Of a stretch of DNA of 64,000 nt, positions 1-9,681 are shown piece by piece. The notes beneath the pieces are model-generated. The model did not search any database and was not told where the DNA came from. It saw only the letters and a list, made by a program, of their open reading frames with translations. How positions within the stretch are numbered: position 1 is the first letter of the stretch; the number at the start of each line of letters is the position of its first letter. A program made the position numbers and the translations under genes. This DNA comes from Prevotella sp. (GTDB lineage: Bacteria > Bacteroidota > Bacteroidia > Bacteroidales > Bacteroidaceae): assembly GCA_022769825.1 (NCBI GenBank), contig JALEJI010000011.1, positions 1-64,000 of the forward strand, read 5' to 3'.

Positions 1-1414
1 ATTTCTTCAATCTGAATGATGTCTCAATGCTTACAAGCTCAGCCGAGAAGGCCTTGTCGACCTGCATGCGTTTCTCCACTTGCGAGCATGAGTGGATAAC
101 CGTGGAATGGTCGCGGTTGCCAACAAGCTTGCCAATGCGGCTCGCGGGCATCTTGGTGTATTTCTGCGCGAGATACATCGACACTTGGCGCGCCACCACA
201 TAATCGCGCTTACGGCTCTTCGAGTTGATTTGCGTGGTGGTGACATTATAATGCTGGCAAACCTTCTCAAGGATATCGTCCACGGTAAGCGGGCGGTCGT
301 CAATCTTCACGGCGCGCTTCACCACTCGCTCTGCCAAGCGCATGTCGATGTTGCAATTGTAAACGATGGAATAGGCCATCAATGAGTTGATGACGCCTTG
401 CAAGTCGCGCACGCTGCCACTCGCTGTCTCGGCAATAAGCTCTATGACATCACGTGGAATCTTCAATCCGTCGCGCTTGATCTTGTTCTCAAGGATGTCC
501 ACGCAGAGCTTGCGATTGGGCTTCTCAAGTTCCGCAATAAGTCCGCAAGAGAAACGCGTGAGCAATCGGTCGGGCATGTCCTTGAGGTCTACCGGCGGAC
601 GGTCGGAGGCGAGTATGATGCGCTTGCCATTGCGGAAGAGGTTGTTGAATATGTGGAAGAAGGTGTTGAGCGTGCCTGTCTTTCCCATCCATTCCTGGAT
701 GTCGTCCACGATAAGCATGTCGATGGTCTGGTAGAATGCAATGAAAGAGTTTACCGAGTTTTGAAGCACGGCATTGCTATACTGCACCTGAAACAATCGC
801 GCCGAGATGTAAAGCACTCGCTTTTGCGGGTAGAGTTCCTTTGAGCGCATGCCTATGGCGTTGACGAGGTGCGTCTTTCCGCAACCCGACGGGCCATAGA
901 CGAACATCGGGTTAAACTGCATCGTGCCTGGATGTTCCGCGATAGACAATCCCACCGAGCGCGACAACTTGTTACTGTCGCCCTCTATATAATTAGAGAA
1001 TGTGAGATGCGGGTTCAGCTGTGGGTCCAGCGCCTGCGGTTGTGCCGCGTCGAGAGGCGTCGGGCTTTGGTTTGCCCTCTGCACCGGCTTTGGCTTCACG
1101 CCATTGGCAGGCTCCGACCAAACGGTCTCCGTGCCGCCCTTGTCCTTGCGCTCACGATCCACGACGACACGATAAGACAAATGAATCTTGGGACCGAAGC
1201 ACTCATAGAGCACCTTGGTAAGAAGGTCCACGAAGTTCTCCTCAAGATACTCGTAGACAAAGGGGCTTGGCACCTGAACAAGAATCATCCTTTGAGCCTC
1301 ATCGAAGTGCTCAAAGACGATTGGCTTGAACCACGTGTCATATATTTGCCCGGTTACATTCTGCTGAATGAGCTGCAAGGCTTTCTGCCACCGGGAATCA
1401 ATTTTTGCTGTCAT
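1..1414 (-). CDS. dnaA: Chromosomal replication initiator protein DnaA (3' end cut by window edge)
   Basis: Manual minus-strand translation starts MTAKIDSRWQKALQLIQQNV...; contains Walker A FVYGPSGCGKTHLVNAIG, Walker B MLIVDDIQ and the C-terminal DnaA-box-binding motif VGNRDHSTVIHSC. Absent from the ORF track because the stop lies outside the window. Confidence 0.96.
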   Translation of the reverse strand, partial: MTAKIDSRWQKALQLIQQNVTGQIYDTWFKPIVFEHFDEAQRMILVQVPSPFVYEYLEENFVDLLTKVLYECFGPKIHLSYRVVVDRERKDKGGTETVWSEPANGVKPKPVQRANQSPTPLDAAQPQALDPQLNPHLTFSNYIEGDSNKLSRSVGLSIAEHPGTMQFNPMFVYGPSGCGKTHLVNAIGMRSKELYPQKRVLYISARLFQVQYSNAVLQNSVNSFIAFYQTIDMLIVDDIQEWMGKTGTLNTFFHIFNNLFRNGKRIILASDRPPVDLKDMPDRLLTRFSCGLIAELEKPNRKLCVDILENKIKRDGLKIPRDVIELIAETASGSVRDLQGVINSLMAYSIVYNCNIDMRLAERVVKRAVKIDDRPLTVDDILEKVCQHYNVTTTQINSKSRKRDYVVARQVSMYLAQKYTKMPASRIGKLVGNRDHSTVIHSCSQVEKRMQVDKAFSAELVSIETSFRLKK

Positions 1415-1619
1415 TTTGCTGTCTCAGAGATGTAGATTGTCTGCCATCGAAACGCCTCATTATCGAAACGCAAATGCAAAGCTACACAAAAAATCAATAC
1501 GCTGCAACCCCCCAATTCCATCATTCTCGCCAGTTACCGATTTATAACTTCTTATGAATTATGATATTAAGGGTTGCCAAAGCGTGCTTGTTAACGTAAT
1601 ATAAAATCTCGTGTGGGCT

Positions 1620-2543
1620 CTACTTGTCTTTCTTTCCGAACAAGGAGAAGTGGACATAACGTTTCGGGTGCGCCTTGAGGTCGATAAGCAATGAGTCGGC
1701 CGAGCGCATCGTGCCGTTCAGGTTGCGGTAAAGCTCCTGGTCGTTCATGAGGAGGCCCAGTGTCCCGTTAGGCGAATTGAGCTGCCTTGTCACGCTCTCC
1801 ACGTTGTCGAGAGTGCGATCCACCTTTGCCATGGTCGTCGCGATGTCGAGCTGCGCGAGACTTGCCGTGAGCTTGTCGGTATTGTTGAGTGTGGAGCCAG
1901 CCTTACCCATGGCGTAGTCGGCCTTGGCCAGCAGTCCTGGCACCTTGCTGTTTGCCTGTGCCACGAGGGTGTTGAGGCCCGCTGAAGTCACGGCGAGGTT
2001 TGCCGACATCGTTTCCATGTTGTGCAACGACGCCTTGATGGCCGGGTCGGCAAGCAGCATGTTCACGCTTGCCAAGATGCTGTCTATCTTTGGCAGCATG
2101 GCGGCGATGGTGGGCACGAGCTGTTGCACCGAGCCCATCAGTCCGGCGTTCATGTTGCCTTGTATGGTGTCGCCCGGCTCCACCCTTTCACGAGGGTTAT
2201 TGGCAAGCAGGATGTTCATATTGACATTGCCCATCATGTCGCTTTCTATCTCAGCCGTGGATCCCTTAGGCAAGCGCAAGTCGTTGTCTACCTGAAACTC
2301 CACGAGCACGTTGCCGCTCTTCTGATAGTTGTAGATTATCGATTTCACGTTGCCCACCTGATAGCCGTCGGCATAGATGGGGGTTGACGCCGAGAGACCA
2401 TTCACATCCTTAAACGAGGCGTAATACACGTTGTCAGTGGAGAACACTGGCATGCCTTTTAGGAAATGGAGCCCAAAGAAGAGCACCACAATACCCACGA
2501 TAGCCACTGTCGCGATCTTGACTTCTTTAGTAAAAAACTTCAT
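1620..2543 (-). CDS. MlaD/MCE family protein (phospholipid ABC transporter substrate-binding type)
   Basis: N-terminal TM segment followed by an MCE-like domain (FKDVNGLSASTPIYADGYQVGNVKSI...) and a helical C-terminal region. Confidence 0.88.
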   Translation of the reverse strand: MKFFTKEVKIATVAIVGIVVLFFGLHFLKGMPVFSTDNVYYASFKDVNGLSASTPIYADGYQVGNVKSIIYNYQKSGNVLVEFQVDNDLRLPKGSTAEIESDMMGNVNMNILLANNPRERVEPGDTIQGNMNAGLMGSVQQLVPTIAAMLPKIDSILASVNMLLADPAIKASLHNMETMSANLAVTSAGLNTLVAQANSKVPGLLAKADYAMGKAGSTLNNTDKLTASLAQLDIATTMAKVDRTLDNVESVTRQLNSPNGTLGLLMNDQELYRNLNGTMRSADSLLIDLKAHPKRYVHFSLFGKKDK

Positions 2544-2567
2544 GTTTATCGTGTTATGTCGTTGTTG

Positions 2568-3848
2568 TTATTTCTTTTTCTTGCTTTCAAGAAACTCCCT
2601 TATGGCTCCGTTCACGTCTACCGCCTTGCCGTTTTTCATGGCGATAATGAAGCAATCGGGAAACTTGTCGAGAATGGTGCCGCGCAGCCTCTTTATCTCA
2701 TTGTAGTTGGTCGAGGCACCATAGGTGTATCTCAGCTTGTCGCCATCCGCGAAGTTCTCGCAACCTTTCAGTCCCTTGAAGAACGGGCTGCCATCGCTGA
2801 GCTTCTGCTTTCCTGCGAATATCTGTATCTTGAACACGGGCGCGTCCTTGTCGGCCTGGCGCGCGCGCGCTGTTTTTTTGGTTTCCTCTCGCGAAGCCGG
2901 CTGCCTCTGCGCTTGCGCGTTCTCGCGCTTGCGCTCCACGGTTTGCCTTGTCGTTCTCGTGGTGGCTTTCGCTGCCTTGTCGCCATCGTCGCTCGCGGCA
3001 ATGTTTGCAGACATGTATGCCGAGGAACCGTCGTCGCCATTGTCGTTGAACGGTATTTGCGTTCCCGTGAAGCCATAACGCTGCTTGTAAATCCGGAAGG
3101 CGTTGACAATGCCCCTCGTGTAAGCGTCAAGGGCGGCATCGGTATTCAAGTAGTTTTCCTCATCGGGCGTGGTGATAAAGCCAAGCTCCAGCAACACGGC
3201 AGGCATGGAGGTCAAGCGCAACACCGCGAGGTTGTTCTGGTGAGCGCCGCCATTTTCCCTTCCCGTGGCGCGGCAAACCTCCGTCTGCAGCATGCGCGAC
3301 AGCTCCACGCTGCGCTCACGGTTCTTGTCGGCTATGAGCTCGAACATGATGTCGCCCTCGGCAGAGTTCTGCAACCCCTTGTACCGGGTCTTGTAGTCTT
3401 TCTCCAGGAAAATCACCGAGTTCTCTCGTTTTGCCACCTCAAGGTTTTCCTTGAGCCCTTTCGTGCCAGTGCGCTCTCCCGTACCAAGCGTGTAGCTCTG
3501 GAACCCGTGGCTTATCCTTCCGCCGGCAAGGGCGTTGATGTGAACCGACATGAAGAGGTCGGCCTTGTTGCGGTTGGCTATGTCGGCACGCTCGTGCAGC
3601 GGTATGAAGACATCGGTGCGTCGGGTATAGACCACGCGCACGTTGTCAAAGTTCTTCTCTATGGCGCTGCCCAAGGCAAGGGCGTAGCGCAGCGTGAGGT
3701 TTTTCTCGTAAGATATCAATCCCTTCGCGCCACAGTCGTTGCCGCCGTGTCCGGCGTCGATCACGACCGTGAATTGTCTCGGTGCGGCGTTAAGCGTCAG
3801 CGAGACAAGGAACAGCAAACAAAGCGTGAAAAATGACTTGTGGAACAT
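2568..3848 (-). CDS. N-acetylmuramoyl-L-alanine amidase (Amidase_3)
   Basis: Signal peptide; VVIDAGHGGNDCGAKG, SVHINA and VLLELGFITTPDEENYL motifs. Confidence 0.93.
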   Translation of the reverse strand: MFHKSFFTLCLLFLVSLTLNAAPRQFTVVIDAGHGGNDCGAKGLISYEKNLTLRYALALGSAIEKNFDNVRVVYTRRTDVFIPLHERADIANRNKADLFMSVHINALAGGRISHGFQSYTLGTGERTGTKGLKENLEVAKRENSVIFLEKDYKTRYKGLQNSAEGDIMFELIADKNRERSVELSRMLQTEVCRATGRENGGAHQNNLAVLRLTSMPAVLLELGFITTPDEENYLNTDAALDAYTRGIVNAFRIYKQRYGFTGTQIPFNDNGDDGSSAYMSANIAASDDGDKAAKATTRTTRQTVERKRENAQAQRQPASREETKKTARARQADKDAPVFKIQIFAGKQKLSDGSPFFKGLKGCENFADGDKLRYTYGASTNYNEIKRLRGTILDKFPDCFIIAMKNGKAVDVNGAIREFLESKKKK

Positions 3849-3860
3849 GATTCTCCTTGT

Positions 3861-4400
3861 CTATTCTGTCACGTATTTCTTCAATGCCCTCACCACGCCG
3901 TTCTTCCACGTGTTGATGTTGTCGTCGTTGAGCGACAACGAGCTAACGAGCTTCACCACATGGTCGATGGGCATTCCGTAACGCAACACCCCGGATATGA
4001 GCTTGGCATAGTTCCAATACTCTGGGTTGAACTTGCCCGACAGCCCCTCCACCGTGGTCTTGTAGCCACGCCGGTTTTCAAACTGGAAGTCGTAGCGATG
4101 AGTGCCGTCAGGGTTGGTCTGTCTGATTATCTTTCCTTTCACCACGGTCTTGGGCAGCACAATGCCCTCATCATCGTCTTGCAGACCCGTGAAAATCTCG
4201 TAAGGCCGACCGTCGAGAAGTCCCACGAAGGCCACCCATTTATCTTTATTGTTCTGAAAGCGCACGACGTCGCAGTCGAGCTCGTCGGGGCGATCCTCTA
4301 TCACCTGCTGACGCACGTAGTCGCCATTGGCCCAAACGGAACCATCCGACGATGTCGCCGACTGGGCCTTGATTTCCTTATCCGATTGTTGTAAATCCAT
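3861..4400 (-). CDS. Standalone protein resembling the C-terminal domain of adenosylcobalamin-dependent (class II) ribonucleotide reductase NrdJ
   Basis: Likely start MDLQQSDKE at 4400. VVRFQNNKDKWVAFVGLLDGRPYEIFTG ... YDFQFENRRGYKTTVEGLSGKFNPEYWNYAKLISGVLRYGMPIDHVVKLVSSL ... INTWKNGVVRALKKY resembles the NrdJ C-terminal region; no catalytic domain nearby. Confidence 0.6.
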   Translation of the reverse strand: MDLQQSDKEIKAQSATSSDGSVWANGDYVRQQVIEDRPDELDCDVVRFQNNKDKWVAFVGLLDGRPYEIFTGLQDDDEGIVLPKTVVKGKIIRQTNPDGTHRYDFQFENRRGYKTTVEGLSGKFNPEYWNYAKLISGVLRYGMPIDHVVKLVSSLSLNDDNINTWKNGVVRALKKYVTE

Positions 4401-4575
4401 GAAACTTATACAAGCTTGTTTTTGTAATGTTCTCGTTCCGCACGAGTTATCAATGTGCAAAAATAACTTTTATTTTCCACATTCTATATAAAACTCGCTA
4501 AAAGAACCGTTTTTTTCAGATAATTTTCCATAACTTTGCATAAATACGTTCAAAAGGGAACAGTAAAAAGGTAAT

Positions 4576-5316
4576 ATGGATAGTTTGAACAATCGTAAGA
4601 GCATAAGGAAATATTCAAGCCGTGAGGTGTCTTCACAATTATTGACAAGCCTGCTTAAAGACGCTGAGCGCACGCCAACCATGGGCAACCTCCAGCTATA
4701 TAGCGTTGTCGTGACGCGCGACGAGGAGATGAAGGCGAAGCTCGCCCCTGCCCATTTCAACCAGCCCATGGTGACAGGCGCGCCTGTGGTGCTCACTTTC
4801 TGCGCCGACTTCCGCCGCACCACCCTTTGGGCGGAAGACCGCAAGGCCGACCCAGGCTACGACAATTTCCTTAGTTTCATCAACGCCGCCACCGACACGC
4901 TGCTCTTCTGCCAGACCTTCTGCAATATCGCGGAGGAAAAGGGGTTGGGCACATGCTTCCTTGGCACTACGGTATATCTTCCACAACTCATCATCGACAC
5001 GCTTAAATTGCCAAGGCTCACCTTCCCCGTGGCGACCATCACGCTCGGCTGGCCCGATGAGGACCCTGCCCAAAGCGACCGTCTGCCCGTGGAGGCGATA
5101 ATGCATGAGGAGACCTACGACGACTACACTCCGGAGAGGATAGACAAGTTCTACTCCTATAAAGAGTCGTTGGCCGAGAACAAGCATTTCGTGGAAATAA
5201 ACCACAAGGAGACATTGGCGCAGGTTTTCACCGACCTGAGATATACCCGCAAGGACAACGAGGCCATGTCGGAAGGACTGATGAAGGCCCTTAGAAACCA
5301 AGGTTTTATAAAATAG
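4576..5316 (+). CDS. Nitroreductase family protein (NADPH-dependent oxidoreductase type)
   Basis: NNRKSIRKYSSREVSSQLLTSLLKDAERTPTMGNLQLYSVVVTRD; FMN-dependent nitroreductase fold pattern. Confidence 0.9.
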   Translation: MDSLNNRKSIRKYSSREVSSQLLTSLLKDAERTPTMGNLQLYSVVVTRDEEMKAKLAPAHFNQPMVTGAPVVLTFCADFRRTTLWAEDRKADPGYDNFLSFINAATDTLLFCQTFCNIAEEKGLGTCFLGTTVYLPQLIIDTLKLPRLTFPVATITLGWPDEDPAQSDRLPVEAIMHEETYDDYTPERIDKFYSYKESLAENKHFVEINHKETLAQVFTDLRYTRKDNEAMSEGLMKALRNQGFIK

Positions 5317-5324
5317 GCCACGAA

Positions 5325-6479
5325 ATGAGCTCACGTTCCGACATCCAAGTCGTCGAAGTGACGACAAGCAAGCAACGCAAGGCTTTCGTCGATTTCTTTT
5401 ACGACCTTTATCGCGACAGCCCATACGCCGTGCCATACCTCTACCTTGCCGAGAAGCTGACGCTGAAGCCCGGCTCCAACCCCGCGTTCGAGTTTTGCGA
5501 GGCTCAATGCTTCCTTGCCTATAACGACGGCAAGGTCGTGGGCCGTGTGGCAGCCATAATAAACCATCGCGCCAACGATTATTGGAAGCGCGAGATGGCG
5601 CGCTTCGGCTGGTTCGACTTCGTGGATGACCCCAAGGTCTCTGAAGCCCTCTTGCTCGCGGTGGAGAAATGGGGAAAAGGCAAGGGTATGACCGAGATTG
5701 CCGGACCTTTCGGCTTCGAGGACATGGATCGCGAGGGCATGCTGGTGGATGGCTTCGACGAGCTGTCAAGCATGTATGTCAACTACAACTACCCTTATTA
5801 CCCTAAGCACATGGACCGCCTCGGCTACAGGAAGGACAACGACTATGTGGAATATCGCATAAAGGTGCCGGAGGTGACGCCCGAGAAATTCGCCCGGACG
5901 GCAAAGCTCATCAAGACGCGCTATCACCTTGAGGAGCGCAAGTTCAGCCACCGCGAGATGACCAAGGGCGGCAGGGCGCGCGAGCTTTTCAACATTCTCA
6001 ACATCACTTACGGCAATCTGTACGGATACTCGCAACTCTCGACAGAGCAGATTGACACGATTACAAACAATTACATAAAACTCGCCGACCTCAACCTCGT
6101 GACCTGCGTGGTCGACACCGAGAAGGACGACAAGATGGTGGGCTTCGGCGTCTCCTTCCCTTCTTTCTCTGAGGCCCTGCGCCACACCCGCAACGGCCAT
6201 CTCCTGCCTTTCGGCTGGTGGCATCTGCTGAAGGTCATGAAATGGCACAAGACGCCTACGGTTGACCTGCTGCTCATCGGCGTGCTGCCAGAGTATCGCG
6301 TGAAAGGTGCCAACGCCATCATCTTCAACGACCTCATATCATGGTACCGGCGTTACGGTTTCAAGTACGCCGTGACAGGGCCGCAGATGGAGACCAACAA
6401 GGGCGTGCTCTCGCAATGGCAATACCTGGAATCGGAGGAGATAAGGCGGCATCGCATTTACGTGAAGGACATTAAATAA
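5325..6479 (+). CDS. GNAT-like N-acetyltransferase
   Basis: GRVAAIINHRAND...WFDFVDDPKVSEALLLAVEKWGKGKGMTEIAGPFGFEDMDREGMLVDGFDE, typical of large Bacteroidetes GNAT-like proteins. Confidence 0.75.
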   Translation: MSSRSDIQVVEVTTSKQRKAFVDFFYDLYRDSPYAVPYLYLAEKLTLKPGSNPAFEFCEAQCFLAYNDGKVVGRVAAIINHRANDYWKREMARFGWFDFVDDPKVSEALLLAVEKWGKGKGMTEIAGPFGFEDMDREGMLVDGFDELSSMYVNYNYPYYPKHMDRLGYRKDNDYVEYRIKVPEVTPEKFARTAKLIKTRYHLEERKFSHREMTKGGRARELFNILNITYGNLYGYSQLSTEQIDTITNNYIKLADLNLVTCVVDTEKDDKMVGFGVSFPSFSEALRHTRNGHLLPFGWWHLLKVMKWHKTPTVDLLLIGVLPEYRVKGANAIIFNDLISWYRRYGFKYAVTGPQMETNKGVLSQWQYLESEEIRRHRIYVKDIK

Positions 6480-6496
6480 ACTAACGCGATAAGACA

Positions 6497-7021
6497 ATGG
6501 AAAACGAAGTTTTAAAGGCTATCAAGGAGCGCCGAAGCATTCGCCGCTTCAAGAAGGAACAGGTCAGCGACGCGGAACTAAACACCGTGCTCGAGGCCGG
6601 CACGTGGGCTCCCACGGGCATGGGCACCCAAGACCCGTTTATCGTGGCCGTGCAAGACGAGCGGCAGAAGGCCATCCTGTCGGGAATCAACGCGGAGATA
6701 ATGGGCGCCAAGTCTGACCCTTTCTATGGCGCGCCAACGCAAGTGTATGTCTTCGCGCCTGCTGGCAACCCCAACAACGTGAAAGACGGCAGTCTCGTGC
6801 TCGGCTCCATGATGCTTGCCGCCCACTCCATCGGCCTCGGCTCTTGCTGGATAAACCGCGTCGACAAGATGGTCGACTACGATGAGGTGAAAGAGCTGAT
6901 GAAGTCGTGGCACCTGCCCGAGGGCCTCATGGGCGTGGGATCGCTAGCCTTGGGCTATCCCGACGGCGAGCCTCACGCGGCCAAGCCTCGCAAGGACGAC
7001 TACGCAAGGGTCATAAAATAA
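6497..7021 (+). CDS. Nitroreductase family protein
   Basis: IKERRSIRRFKKEQVSDAELNTVLEAGTWAPTGMGTQDPFIVAVQ; C-terminal GVGSLALGYPDGEP. Confidence 0.92.
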   Translation: MENEVLKAIKERRSIRRFKKEQVSDAELNTVLEAGTWAPTGMGTQDPFIVAVQDERQKAILSGINAEIMGAKSDPFYGAPTQVYVFAPAGNPNNVKDGSLVLGSMMLAAHSIGLGSCWINRVDKMVDYDEVKELMKSWHLPEGLMGVGSLALGYPDGEPHAAKPRKDDYARVIK

Positions 7022-7038
7022 AGCTACTCGAACAGGAA

Positions 7039-8985
7039 ATGATAGACAGGCAGACTGTTGAGAAAATCAAGGACGCGGCCAACATCGTGGATGTCGTGTC
7101 GGAGTTTGTCACGCTGAAGAAGTCGGGTGCCAACTACAAGGGCCTGTGCCCCTTCCACAACGAGAAGACCCCGTCGTTCTATGTCTCCCCAGCCCGAGGC
7201 ACCTGCCACTGCTTCGGCTGCGGCAAGGGCGGCAACGCCGTGACGTTTATCATGGAGCACGAGCAGCTCACCTATCCAGAGGCCCTAAGATGGCTCGCCA
7301 AGAAATATCACATAGAGATAAGGGAGCGCGAGCTGACCAACGAGGAAAAGGAAGAGCAGTCGAAGCGCGAGTCGATGTTCATCGTCAACGAATGGGCGGA
7401 ACACTATTTTGAGGATCTTCTCCACAACCATCCCGACGGCAAGGCCATAGGCTTGCAATACTTCCGCTCGCGCGGCTTCCGCGACGACATCATCAAGAAG
7501 TTCAACCTCGGCTACGACCTGCCCGACCGCTTTTTGCTTGCCACGGCTGCCAAGCAGAAAGGCTACAAGGAGGAGTTCTTGGTGTCAACCGGCCTGTGCT
7601 ATAAGACCGAGCGTAACGAGCTCATCGACCGCTATGCCGGCCGCGTGGTGTTTCCCTGGACAGGCGTGAGCGGCAAGGTGGTGGGCTTCACGGCGCGCGT
7701 GCTCGACAAGCGCACGAAGGGCGTGAACCAGAAATATGTCAACTCTCCCGACTCCGAGGTCTTCCACAAGGACCATGAGCTGTACGGAATATGGCAGGCC
7801 AAGCGAGCCATAGCCAAGGAAGACAGGGTGTTCATGGTTGAGGGTCAGGCCGACGTGATATCCATGCACCAGTGTGGCATCGAGAACGTGGTGGCCAACT
7901 CCGGCACAGCCTTGAGCCTGCACCAGATACACATGCTCCACCGCTTCACGGCCAACATCACGCTTATCTACGACGGCGACGCGGCTGGCATACAGGCGGC
8001 CCTGCGAGGCACCGATATGCTGCTTTCCGAGGGCATGAGCCTAAGGGTGCTGCTGCTGCCTGGAGGGCAAGACCCCGACGAGTTTGCGAGGAACCACACA
8101 GCCGAGGATTTCCGAAAGTATATCGACGACAACCAGGAAGACTTCATACAGTTCAAGACCTCGCTTCTGCTCAAGGGCGAGACTGACCCGAAGAAACGCG
8201 CCGACGGCATCAACTCCATCGTGGAGAGCATATCCATGATACAAGACCCCATCTTGCGCGACACTTATATCCATGACTGCTCACAACGCATAGGCATGGC
8301 GGAGGCCACGCTCATCAGCAGGATGAACACTTACATCAGGAGCAAGAGCCCATACGCCACGCCGCAGCCCAAGGCCGACGCGCAGAGCGCGGAGGAGCAC
8401 GTGGTCGACGACAAGGGCAAGGCATCGTCGCTCATCGTCAGGCTCATCGTGAAGCATGGCGAACACGTCATATATAATAATGTGGAAGACGACAATGGCG
8501 TTTGCCATAACCTCACGATAGCGCAGGTGGTGGAATACAGTCTGGCGCAAGACCACCTCAACTTCAGCAACGAGCTGTACAACCGCATATTGCACGAGGC
8601 GGCGGAGAAAAGCGCCGACGCTCAATGGAAGGCCGAGCCTTATTTCCTGCACCACGACGACATCGACATCTGCCGAGTGGCGACGGAGCTGTCGGCCGAC
8701 GACTACCACGTGACACAGCCGAAAGACGAGGAGGAAGCCATGAACGAGGAGGCACGGAAACAGCAAGAGACCAACAAGACTGACGCGCTCAGGGGGCAAA
8801 CAGAGCACTTGCTTCTCGACTTCCGCATGAGCTACGTGGAAAAGCACCTGAAGGAGCTACAGGCGCAAATGATGAAAGTGGCAGGCGACATGGACAAGCT
8901 GAAGAAGCTGATGGAAGAGTTCAAGGACATGCAGCAGATACGCAACCTGCTCGCCAAGAAGCTCGGCAACAACATCTTCATATAA
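7039..8985 (+). CDS. dnaG: DNA primase DnaG
   Basis: Start reassigned to MIDRQTVEKIKDAANIVDVVSEFV; zinc finger CPFHNEKTPSFYVSPARGTCHCFGC, TOPRIM VFMVEGQADVISMHQCGIENVVANSGTAL and YDGDAAG. Confidence 0.97.
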   Translation: MIDRQTVEKIKDAANIVDVVSEFVTLKKSGANYKGLCPFHNEKTPSFYVSPARGTCHCFGCGKGGNAVTFIMEHEQLTYPEALRWLAKKYHIEIRERELTNEEKEEQSKRESMFIVNEWAEHYFEDLLHNHPDGKAIGLQYFRSRGFRDDIIKKFNLGYDLPDRFLLATAAKQKGYKEEFLVSTGLCYKTERNELIDRYAGRVVFPWTGVSGKVVGFTARVLDKRTKGVNQKYVNSPDSEVFHKDHELYGIWQAKRAIAKEDRVFMVEGQADVISMHQCGIENVVANSGTALSLHQIHMLHRFTANITLIYDGDAAGIQAALRGTDMLLSEGMSLRVLLLPGGQDPDEFARNHTAEDFRKYIDDNQEDFIQFKTSLLLKGETDPKKRADGINSIVESISMIQDPILRDTYIHDCSQRIGMAEATLISRMNTYIRSKSPYATPQPKADAQSAEEHVVDDKGKASSLIVRLIVKHGEHVIYNNVEDDNGVCHNLTIAQVVEYSLAQDHLNFSNELYNRILHEAAEKSADAQWKAEPYFLHHDDIDICRVATELSADDYHVTQPKDEEEAMNEEARKQQETNKTDALRGQTEHLLLDFRMSYVEKHLKELQAQMMKVAGDMDKLKKLMEEFKDMQQIRNLLAKKLGNNIFI

Positions 8986-9164
8986 CCAATAAACTGATTG
9001 ATGACCTTTGCTCGCAAAGAAATCTCTATCTTTTGAGAACGGGATGTCTGAGTAAATAGAACTACTAAAAGTAGAGGCCTAAAACCAAATCGATCATTTA
9101 AAAAGCTTTTCTTATTTTTTAATGTCGATTTGGGTTAAATACCGGCAATAGCCACCCACGTTGA

Positions 9165-9552
9165 AATGTAAAATATTATTGCCAAAATTTAACACTTGGA
9201 AACAGGGGCAAATAGAGCGGGAAAAGGGTAGCCTTCGGCTCTTTTACAACACCGTCGGGGGCTTTTCGGCCATTTTTGTTTGCCGTTACGGTGCAATCGC
9301 GTCGCCGTTACACCGTAATCGCAACGCGATTACACCGTAATGGTGACGCGATTACACCGTAACGGCGACGCGATTACAGTGTAACGGCGACGCCATTTTA
9401 GTGAATTTGCAACTCCGAAAAACCGCTAAAAACATAATCGCCTAATAGTCAGTAATTTACCAAAACAGCCCATAATCGCGTTATTTCCAGCCAAGTGACA
9501 GCTTGGTTGAAAAAAATCGATTCCCAGACGACCATTTGTTGAATATTTTGAT
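9165..9552. repeat. Dispersed intergenic element, copy A, carrying five 22-bp tandem units
   Basis: Shares flanking blocks with 36423-36810 (AAAATATTATTGCC...TTAACACTTGGAA on the left; CCCATAATCGCG[T]..ATTTCCAGCCAAG.GACAGC.CGGTTGAAAAAAATCGATT.[C]CAGACGACCATTTGT on the right). Internal array 9282-9391. Confidence 0.9.
9282..9391. repeat. 5 x 22-bp tandem repeat, near-palindromic TTACACCGTAA core
   Basis: gccgttacggtgcaatcgcgtc / gccgttacaccgtaatcgcaac / gcgattacaccgtaatggtgac / gcgattacaccgtaacggcgac / gcgattacagtgtaacggcgac, all in exact 22-bp phase. Confidence 0.95.
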
Positions 9553-9681
9553 ATACTTCGTATGCTTTGCAGAGGCGGCCCCTTGTAATGCCTTTGTTGG
9601 CGACGCCAATATAATAATGTATAAATTCATGCGCATTATTAACTATATTTGCTACCTTTGCACATTACAAATGAGAAGTCC

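Noticed and set aside
31-1435. Several plus-strand ORFs in the first 1.4 kb
   Set aside because: They are antisense to dnaA, which the track missed because its stop codon is outside the window.
1415-1619. oriC next to dnaA
   Set aside because: No recognisable TTATCCACA-type DnaA boxes or DUE in the short intergenic stretch; gene context alone is insufficient.
2466-3836. 456-aa plus-strand ORF antisense to the amidase gene
   Set aside because: No recognisable motifs; a shadow of the N-acetylmuramoyl-L-alanine amidase frame.
6907-7038. N-terminal extension of the DnaG ORF in the track
   Set aside because: It overlaps the upstream nitroreductase; DnaG homologs begin at MIDRQTVEKIKDAANIV (7039).
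9282-9391. CRISPR array interpretation of the 22-bp repeats (also 36540-36649 and 61718-61827)
   Set aside because: The units abut directly with no unique spacers and no cas genes are nearby; these are tandem palindromic arrays, not CRISPR.
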